From Stictocephala bisonia (lineage: Eukaryota > Arthropoda > Insecta > Hemiptera > Membracidae), in NCBI GenBank assembly GCA_035578905.1, contig JAQJVL010000798.1, forward strand, positions 62,001-126,000: a stretch of 64,000 bases of DNA, read 5' to 3'. Within the stretch, counting starts at the first letter, position 1. Every line of letters begins with the position of its first letter. Below the pieces are notes generated by a model. That model was not told the origin of the DNA. It searched no databases and saw only the letters and a program-made list of their open reading frames with translations. Positions 56,668 through 64,000 of the stretch are shown here, one piece after another. The translations under genes and the position numbers were made by a program.

Positions 56668-56904
56668 TTACAGCGAGTGGTGGTGCAGTCTTGTGGGCAG
56701 CGACTGAACTACCCTTGTGACGCACTCCAAGGGGTCAGCTTCTGGAACATTATGGCCCTCTGGGGACAACCTGATCAATGGACTCTGTCCAGTTGACAAA
56801 TCTGAATCTATAGTGGATACCCGAACTGTACTTAGTATCTGTACTGGGTATGTCCTGACCGTGACAGGCCGCCATGAATTTACACTGACGAATGACGTAA
56901 TCAA
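56668..56904 (-). CDS. Unrecognised 78-codon frame
   Basis: A minus-strand frame in balanced sequence, with a more protein-like composition than its AT-rich neighbours (it contains VRVSTIDSDLSTGQSPLIR and PEADPLECVTRVVQ) and a TAA stop at 56668. No start context, splice sites or domain could be established. An overlapping plus-strand frame (56717-56983) is also open, which weakens the case. It may be a terminal exon, a transposon remnant or chance. Confidence 0.2.
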   Translation of the reverse strand: MITSFVSVNSWRPVTVRTYPVQILSTVRVSTIDSDLSTGQSPLIRLSPEGHNVPEADPLECVTRVVQSLPTRLHHHSL

Positions 56905-57699
56905 AGGGGATAAGGGGGACTATTTCATAATTCAGTGGGTATTTTATTTATTTTGCCAGTCATATATGACAATATGTAGTTAGGGACTGGTTGCCAATAA
57001 TATATCGTATGTTAGAGCTCAAGATTATTATAAGGACTAAGCAATTCTTACGTTTGATAGCAAATATATAGCGTATAGTTGTAGTCCAGCTATTTGGGGC
57101 ATAAGTACTAGTCTTACAACTTCAATGTGCTTAAAAAATATCGCACTGAGGTAATTATGTACTTTGTAGATATTTCTGAATATACGTTGTTTGAAATCAC
57201 TTTTTTAGCCAATAACAAAAATCATGCTTTTTTGAAAAAAATAAAATCGTTATTTTATCATTTTACTAATGTTTTAGAACTGAACATGAATACACAATTG
57301 TTTTAAAGATAGTACTAGTTTTTAATTAAAAAAAACAGTTTTAATACCTAACATGTTTTAATCTTCCATATACAGTACTAAAAGAAACTCACAGTTTCTT
57401 TAATTCGTATGCCTTAACCGATAAATTAACTAATTTAATTAATAGCCGTCCAATAACAGTTTACCAGTGATAGAGAGAGTATTTGAGAAGTATGTGTCAT
57501 TTCCCTGAAACAAATATCTCAAGGAAAATTCAATTCACCGTTTAATGTACTGAGTAACTGTCCAGCAATATTTAATGATTAATTACTCAAAACATTTTCA
57601 CACACTTCACCACAAAATACTCTCCAAAGAACCGAATATTTATAGACACAAAGTAAACATTTGAAAATGGTTTGTAAATCTTAGAGAACCACGTGTAAT
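56905..57699. other. AT-rich stretch, nothing recognised
   Basis: No supported feature. Confidence 0.5.
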
Positions 57700-57850
57700 A
57701 ATAGCTAACGAGTATAGTTCATTTAGAATTTACTGTCGTGTTATACCTCAAGGAAGCATACTGGCTCCAATAATGTTCAATACGTATGTAAACTGCCTTT
57801 TAAACCAACTTTTCTATAGTACTTTATTAATAAATTTGAAGGACATGGAA
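57700..57850 (+). pseudogene. Second non-LTR reverse-transcriptase scrap
   Basis: The frame reads EYSSFRIYCRVIPQGSILAP and continues IMFNTYVN. VPQGSILGPLLFLIYIND-type sequence is the conserved RT block of CR1/jockey/I-like LINEs, here with Ile replacing the usual Val before PQGS. Stops appear upstream and the fragment is not catalytic. It differs from the 52.9-kb fragment, so at least two LINE lineages are present. Confidence 0.6.
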
Positions 57851-58634
57851 ATTAATTGTAATAGACTGCAAGGACTGTTTCTAGTAAAATCTAATATATC
57901 ATAGACTACAAAAAGTAGCTTAGAAGGATTTGCGAGAAAAAATTACAAATTAACTCTAAAATTACCATTGTAGTTAGTTTTTATTTCTTCCCTGATCCCT
58001 GATCGACAATCAGTAATTAAAGCCTTTAATGTAAAAATGTTTATTAAACCAGAATGATAAGATCTGCTTTTTTCTAGCTTAGAAGTGATAACTGAGACGA
58101 TATAGTTCGACATCACTAATTATGATGAATTAAATTGGGAATAAAGGACAAACAATCTGAAAAAAAAAACTTCAAAGTCCCTTTCAGCAAAACTCTATTA
58201 TTTGAGAAGCAGAAATTAATAAATATTATATCTTCCAAATTCAATGCTCCAGCAAATTTTCAAATCAATGTTTTATATATCCTATGTGATAATATGTAAA
58301 GGTTTTGGTTTCAGCCCCCAAATAAGTTATACTTCTATAGATAATATACAGTGAAGACCTTGCTTCTAAAATTAAGCAAGCACCAAGAAGACATTTATCT
58401 TCTTCAACAGCTGGTTACTCAAAGTTAATACGTTGAATAATAAATGACTACTTGAGTTAAACATTACTAAGGTGTGAAAACAAGCCGCACACTTAGAAAT
58501 TGAAAAAAAAAAGGTTTTTTATCACTAGTAGTTTAAAAATGTACGAGAAACATTCATTTCGTTACATTGTGCTCTAAATATTAATAATATATGTGAAAAT
58601 TATAAATTTTAAAAATGTTGCTGCTGTTAAGCTC
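57851..58634. other. AT-rich stretch, possibly LINE-derived
   Basis: The frame after the RT block can be followed for a few tens of codons and is then lost. Nothing else recognised. Confidence 0.35.
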
Positions 58635-58868
58635 CAAGACGGTTTAATACGTCATGACGATTTAATACATCAAGACGATTTAAGACGTCAAGACGATTTA
58701 AGACGTTAAGACGATTTAAGACGTCAAGACGATTTAATACGTCAATACTATTTAAGACGTCAAGACGATTTAAGACGTCAAGACGATTTAATACGTCAAG
58801 ATGATTTAAAACGTCAAGACGATTTAATACGTCAAGATGATTTAATACGTCAAGACGATTTAATACGT
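58635..58868 (+). repeat. 18-bp minisatellite, 13 units
   Basis: The unit CAAGACGATTTAATACGT (or ...TTAAGACGT) repeats 13 times in exactly 234 bases with substitutions only. One frame would read QDDLIR per unit, but TAA interrupts it in the fifth unit, so coding is not supported. Confidence 0.95.
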
Positions 58869-59009
58869 TTCACATGACATCTTGTTTAACATCTGACAAC
58901 ATTAAATTTAGTAAGATTAGTTGTAGTACATAACTTTTTTTGTCTAGAATAGGCCTACTTTCATAACATATTCTAAATACCTTAGTAGGTTTATAAATGT
59001 AAGTTAATG

Positions 59010-59450
59010 TACTTATATATAAACCAGACGATAGCGCTTGCTTCGCTACTAGATGGTTCTCTTCGCTTGCTTACCTTTCTTTCAGTTCCATCTCTAAACC
59101 ATCCCATTAATATAAAATACCTGCTGCCATTCTCATATAAAACAATGTTTTATAGTAGGTAGTATGGAAAATCCTACAAGTCTACTTTAGGGGGATGCAA
59201 AATAGTGCATTTGTCATATATTAGTAGTGCAATTATTGGATCATCAATGTTGGTAGAAATGTTTTTTTTTACTAAGGCCAATGTTACTTTCGTAACCATT
59301 AAGGGACTGTTTCTACCCCTTAAAAAGGAATTTCAAGAAATCCTTTCTTGGTGGGTCTCTATGATCCAAAGCTAACCCTAAAAAATGTCATCAAAATCTG
59401 CGTAGTGTTTCCGAAGATTTCGTGATGAGTGAGTTCATGGACTTTAAATA
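59010..59450 (+). mobile_element. Dispersed repeat R5, copy 3
   Basis: ATATAAACCAGACGATAGCGC and GCTTCGCTACTAGATGGTTCTC open the copy. TCTCTAAACCATCCCATTAATATAAAA, CTTTAGGGGGATGCAAAATAG and GAAATCCTTTCTTGG follow. It is inverted relative to 17805-18278 and co-oriented with 46440. Confidence 0.55.
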
Positions 59451-61050
59451 TTAAGATTAAATACAGTTCTATAATTTTAATTGAATAATTCAATTACCTA
59501 ACTTATCATTAAATTTTTCTATTTCACTTTTTTACTTTTAAACAAAAGAAACATGAAATAACGACGATATTTGTATAAAACAGACAAGTGTTCACAGTTG
59601 AGTCGAGCGACGAATTTCGATTGTTGTTGTTACCAACTAATGTCAGCTGATTTGTTTTTGTTAATTGCTGTTCGATTACGTGAGTGGCGCAACTAATTTA
59701 TTACATTTATCCACCCTTGTTGTATTGATCACATTTGTTTTGTCCCGATATCAGTTCGGTGGTTACTGCATTTTTCGTTCGCCCATCACTACATCTACTA
59801 ACAATTTGTACTTTTTCATATCTACTTTTAACGGTAGGCTATTACTACTTATATGAGTGGATATGTTTTACGAATTTTTCACGTTATTTACGTGTTTTTG
59901 GTTTACTAATTCATAATTTCCTTCTCCTCATCTAATTATACTATATCTAAAATAGTTATAATATGTATAATTTAAACGAACCATAAAATTTGTTCAGGAT
60001 CATAACAACATAAGGATTTATGTTTTTTAAGTGTGTTGGATGAACTGTGGCCTCTACCACATTACTGGCCGAAAATATTGGCGGTTAAAAAAATCAATCT
60101 ACACGTCATATTGTTCAATGAAGTTTTGTTAATTTTATTTACACTAACAAATATTTTAAAAGTATTTATAGATTGGCTGGTATATTTGAACAAAAATTGT
60201 CAGTCAAAATGTGAATTTATGCAATCTTAAAAAAGAGATATTGGGATATTTTTACGAAAGGTGAAAGTTTTGTCTGTACAAACTGAGGCTTGCAAAATAG
60301 TGTGCAATACGCATAAGTATATAATATCTTATGTGTTACAAAATAAGTATGAAGAACTCATACCTTACTTAACTTATGCTAACAAAACTTAACCAATCCT
60401 TATATACATGGTTACATTTTTTCTAAGTTAACAAGCATAAAGAATATTTTATGGTTAATGAAAAGAATGTAAATATGTCTTCATAGATACAAAAAAGTTA
60501 CAACTACAAATTCGTCTCTTCCACCTAGCAACTGAACCATTGACCCTTTTCTAAAAAGACATTATAGATTATTTATTTATTCTTATTCTAAATACATCTG
60601 ATTCACTTTTAAAAAAAGACTAAACTATACTTTTTCATAAAAAATCTCCAACGGAGAATAACAATTCCTTGCTAAAGTGGTAGGAGTGTTTTTCACAACT
60701 TAGTTCTTGAATGAGTTCTACAAAATTTAGTTATATATTTTCAAATGGTATAATCACATTTCGTAGACCGCAATACGAAACCCGTTGTAAAAATCTTTAA
60801 CTCAGTCATAGATGAAGTATGACGAACAAGAGGGAAATTAATGTACGTATAAGTACGGATTAGTTTACATCACATTCAAACTTTGAAATTTATCTAGTAA
60901 ATCACAAATGTAGAGCAGTAAATTATGATTATAATATCAATAAGTCACAACAAATTCCAGGTAACTTGGTCAATCTAACAATGAGTCTAATTAGTTATTA
61001 CCATACCGTACTTAAATTAAATTAAGTTGACTGTTCAGCCAGTCAGTTAA
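59451..61050. other. AT-rich stretch, nothing recognised
   Basis: About 1.6 kb. Frames at 59665, 59735 and 60033 are 63-66 codons, AT-biased and without domains. Confidence 0.5.
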
Positions 61051-61222
61051 GTACAATACCTCTGTACGTGTATGAGTGGGTGGGTGGGTCAATACCACTG
61101 TACGTGTATGGGTGGGTGGGTGGGTCAATATCCGTGTATGTGCATGGGTGGGTGGGTGGGTCAATACCACTGTACGTGTATGGGTGGGCGGGTGGATCGT
61201 CACCGTCGTACGTGTATGGGTA
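61051..61222 (+). repeat. Short array of the 36-bp minisatellite, inverted
   Basis: About 4.5 units of TACGTGTATGGGTGGGTGGG plus TGGGTCAATACCACTG. This is the reverse complement of the 34.9-36.5 kb unit apart from a few bases. Two units contain GGGTGGGTGGGTGGG (61110-61124 and 61146-61160), a canonical four-run, one-base-loop G-quadruplex motif on the plus strand. Confidence 0.95.
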
Positions 61223-61288
61223 TGTGAGACGTTTTTGACATTGGGTCTCATAGAAAATTTAATTTTCTGTAAAAATTAATATAGTTTA

Positions 61289-61770
61289 ATGTTTCAATTT
61301 AATTTTACTATTGATGGAAAAAGACTGAACTCCAGTGAAGCTGAAAGAGTAATTTTGGACACTGTTTTCGTAATTGGGACAGTGAAAACAGTGGTTCATA
61401 GGAAAAAGGCTGTTGTGAGGAATATGTTGAACATATTGATAAAGTTTATGGAGTCAACTTGTGTTCTGGATTACAATCAGGAAGTAATGAAGAGGGAAGT
61501 GAAAATGACTATGATGTTATTGAACACGATTTAGAAGAAAGAAAAAAATCAAAGTGGCGTAAGACAGTGGAACTTTACCTGTACGACTTTGTACTAATTA
61601 TGGTATTAATGGACCTGATATTAATGAAAAATCATTAATAAAGCATTGTTCAAGAAAAAAATGTCATTGATTTTTAGTTATTGTCGTATTTCTCCAACTA
61701 CTACAGGTATGGGTGAAAATTCACCCTTAGTGCCAATTGTGTGTAAAATAGGGATTGTACCAGTTAAGGG
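61289..61770 (+). pseudogene. Possible piggyBac-like remnant
   Basis: A frame across 61420-61600 carries an acidic stretch (GSNEEGSENDYDVIEHDLEE) followed by KKSKWR, the style of a piggyBac transposase N-terminus. At 61760-61770 CCAGTTAAGGG abuts TTAA (61771-61774), so the minus strand starts TTAA-CCCTTAACTGG as piggyBac-like ends do. No DDD catalytic region is present, implying a large internal loss. Identification is tentative. Confidence 0.3.
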
Positions 61771-62512
61771 TTAAGAAACTATACTTTTAAAAATAGAATA
61801 CCACAATTTTAAAAAATATATTTGAGTATTTAAGTAAAAATTATCCTATAAAATATTAGAATCCTTTTGCGATTTCGTGACTTATAGCCTCATCTTCAGG
61901 GTTTAGAATAGGCTATTTCTCATTGATATCATGCATGGCAGTGCCTCACATGTTCTGGAATGCTAGATAAAATAAGTTGATTTACGTTTTAAAAATAATT
62001 GTTAACTTTTTTTAATATTTCAATTATGTTTTTAGTTATCATTAAATTTTTGAGTAGTGATATATGAAAGAGCAAAAATAAGTTCAGTCAGAAGATAAAG
62101 TTTCAGAACTAGCCTATTCTTAGCTCTGAAGATATAACTAAAAATCATGAAATTGTAGGATTTGATTTTTAAGGAGGATAGGATTTGATTGATTGATAGG
62201 ATTTGATTATAACTAAAAATCATGATCCTAGCAATTTGGGAGGACTGAAGACGGATTTTCACAGGTATTTTAATTTTTTATAATATTTTAATTCAGTTCG
62301 GAAGCTATAATGGATAAAGTGTAAATAAACAAAAACATTGTACTTACAGCGTCAAATTATTGTAAAATACTTTTAAAAACACTTTAAATAACATTAAATC
62401 AGTGTACGGTAAAGTCATTTTATCTATTTATTCATAAAATGGTTATTATTATTTTTGTTCTATCGTTCTTTAATTTCTCAGTGTAAAACACTCAAGGCAC
62501 TAGTTTCAAATA
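61771..62512. other. AT-rich stretch, small duplications only
   Basis: ATAACTAAAAATCATGA and TAGGATTTGATT are repeated near 62130-62225. No gene. Confidence 0.5.
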
Positions 62513-62996
62513 AAATAAATGGTTCCAAACAATTTGCAAAAATGTTCCCCCGTATTAAACACTTAGAATCAAAATTTAGTTTGATTCCCAAATAGGTTTT
62601 TATGCTATAACTCAAAAACTAGTCAAGTGAGAGGCATGAGGTTTTTACTAAAATATTTCATATTGTAATTAACATCTTTCCTGAGAAAATTTTATCAAAA
62701 TCGTTAGAGCCGTTTTTGAGTAAATTTCATTTTTGTGTGTTTTTTGCCAATAAAAATTTTAAAAAAAGTAAAAGACAAAAAAAATTTAAAATTGTATAGA
62801 GCTATTCCCTAATTACACCTACGTACCAAATTTCATCAAAATTGATCCATCCGTTTGGTCTTCAGCGAACAGCATAATATATTCAGACAGACACACATAC
62901 GGACATATATAAAAAAGTGTTTAAATAAAAACTTTTTGGGTTCAGGAGACCCTAAAATGGATTTTCGGATGATCACAATACTTTATGCTAATGAAT
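62513..62996 (-). mobile_element. Hairpin-ended repeat R4, copy 5
   Basis: AAATAAATGGTTCCAAACAA at the left, then GTCAAGTGAGAGGCATGAGG, TCGTTAGAGCCGTTTTTGAG, CCGTTTGGTCTTCAGCGAAC, GTTCAGGAGACCC and GATGATCACAATACTT. The terminal hairpin is decayed (ACTTTATGCTAATGA). Confidence 0.7.
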
Positions 62997-63130
62997 ATTG
63001 CAGTAATTAACTTGTTCAAACTCATGCGATATCGTATATATAATACGATAGATTCAGTATATACTTTGGGTGCATTTACTGAAGTTAATTCAATTTCCAC
63101 TAACCTAGAGTAAGAATGGGAGTATTGTAG

Positions 63131-63187
63131 TACAAACAACACCAGACATTGTTGTACAAACATCACCAGACATTGTTGTACAACTCT
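63131..63187 (+). repeat. 21-bp direct repeat
   Basis: ACCAGACATTGTTGTACAA occurs twice in tandem, preceded by a partial third TTGTAGTACAAACAAC. Confidence 0.8.
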
Positions 63188-63480
63188 AGCTCTGACACGG
63201 GGACCCCGGGGTGCGGCCGACGGTAATGTACTGTGTACCCACCGGATTACTGTGGGTATAATTCACGCGGCTAGATGGCCGTTGGATCGGATTACGGACA
63301 CACACTATCAATCATGGCTAATGATCCTATCTCCACCTGGACACGGCTCATTCTTTGCTCCACTCTCAACTCTGTTGACTCGCGTTGTCGTCCGTCCGGT
63401 GCCGTTCCGTTACGTAATCATCCCTGAGGGTGGATTTGATTTGATCAGCGTAGTTTGTGACGTATACGTGATAGGTTAGA
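63188..63480. other. GC-rich block of unknown role
   Basis: It contains GACACGGGGACCCCGGGGTG and CGGCCGACGG, then balanced sequence to TACGTGATAGG. A 75-codon plus-strand frame (63252-63479, ending DLISVVCDVYVIG) is open here without recognisable domains. It may be a regulatory island, an exon or an unclassified repeat. Confidence 0.25.
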
Positions 63481-63504
63481 GTGGAAACTTGTCAATTGAT
63501 TATT

Positions 63505-63728
63505 CTTTAAACACCGATCTTCAATGTATGGACGAATGCGAATTACGAATGAGTGCGATGAGCGAATTTGGAATTTGTTATAAACTAACGTTATTTTGTA
63601 GGAAGCTCCATTAATCAACAGCGCAATGCCAAATGAACACCAGGTGATTATCAGCTGATTTATTTCAAAATGTGTTACGACTGATTGGGATCGATCTGAG
63701 AAGCTTTATCTGACTAACCAACTATGCA
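63505..63728 (-). mobile_element. tRNA-derived SINE, family S2, with head
   Basis: On the minus strand: A-box TGCATAGTTGGTTAGT (RC of 63713-63728), B-box-like ATCGATCCC, AATCAGCTGATAATCACCTGG, GCGCTGTTGATTAATGG and CATTCGTAATTCGCATTCG. Its A box is the best preserved of the S2 copies. Confidence 0.7.
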
Positions 63729-63794
63729 GTTAAAAATGATAACTGCAAAAGACTCTTAAAATAATTAAAAATGGAATATAAATAGTTTGTGGGA

Positions 63795-63900
63795 TATAAA
63801 ATGCTTGTGGTGTGGGTCAGTGGTGAATGCTTCGGACTACAGAGTGCAAGGGCCAAAGTTCGTATCCCCAACTGAGCTACTGAACTAAGGGCTGGAATTT
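63795..63900 (+). mobile_element. SINE family S3, head fragment
   Basis: GGTGTGGGTCAGTGGTGAATG (A-box region), CTTCGGACTACAGAGTGC, AAAGTTCGTATCCCCAACTG (B box) and GAGCTACTGAAC match the S3 head in plus orientation. The CAGGCCTGTGCG body is absent. Confidence 0.55.
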
Positions 63901-64000
63901 TATTGGTTAGGCAAGTTAATGTATAAGCTTGAAGGTATATTAAATAATGAGCAAAACATTTCAATAAAAAAATTAATAATCTGAACTATACGTCACATTA

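Noticed and set aside
58635..58868. Repeat protein QDDLIR
   Set aside because: TAA in the fifth unit and no open frame on either side.

Overview
The window looks like intergenic or deep-intronic DNA from an arthropod nuclear genome, most likely an insect. It is strongly AT-rich and has no prokaryote-like gene order. Long frames exist only inside tandem repeats. It carries tRNA-derived SINEs, Helitron-type ends, palindromic MITEs, a decayed Penelope-like element, non-LTR reverse-transcriptase scraps and a degenerate interstitial (TTAGG)n array, which is the insect telomere motif. The species cannot be fixed from this sequence; a hemipteran-type genome is a guess.

Coding content is minimal. 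The best candidate is a GC-rich, stop-free 128-bp internal exon (15491-15618) with a good acceptor and a GTGAGT donor. A 32-bp candidate microexon (16751-16782) follows, and its open frame joins exon 1 in phase. Both are on the + strand and neither product is recognised. A 78-codon minus-strand frame at 56668-56904 is unexplained. The remaining coding traces are transposon remains: Penelope-like at 48247-49105, reverse-transcriptase fragments near 52.9 and 57.7 kb, and a piggyBac-like remnant at 61.3-61.8 kb.

Layout. 0-7 kb: nested repeats (an ATCGAT-rich element split by two later insertions), SINEs and a Helitron-like copy. 8-11 kb: (CT)n, SINEs and a 1-kb palindromic element. 12-21 kb: a largely empty AT-rich stretch with the candidate exons. 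21.9-31.5 kb: palindromic MITEs (one with an 8-bp and one with a TTAA target-site duplication), a second Helitron-like copy, the second 1-kb palindrome and a hairpin-ended repeat. 34.9-36.5 kb: a 1.6-kb minisatellite of 36-bp units, with a short array of the same family inverted at 61 kb. 39-44 kb: a 14-bp minisatellite, two copies of a CAGGGTGT-ended palindrome, a (GA)n purine tract and the TTAGG-like array. 48-64 kb: retroelement remains, a (TG/CG)n tract, an 18-bp minisatellite and more copies of the same families.

Between repeats lie about a dozen 150-600 bp islands of more balanced composition with clustered homeodomain-, GATA-, POU-, CRE- or RUNX-like words. They are candidate regulatory elements, but this rests on composition and motif words only. 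The most system-like observation is a set of SINEs in which two families with different tRNA-like heads share one body (about 130 bp), with at least eleven copies here, next to several unrelated non-autonomous elements built as near-complete palindromes.
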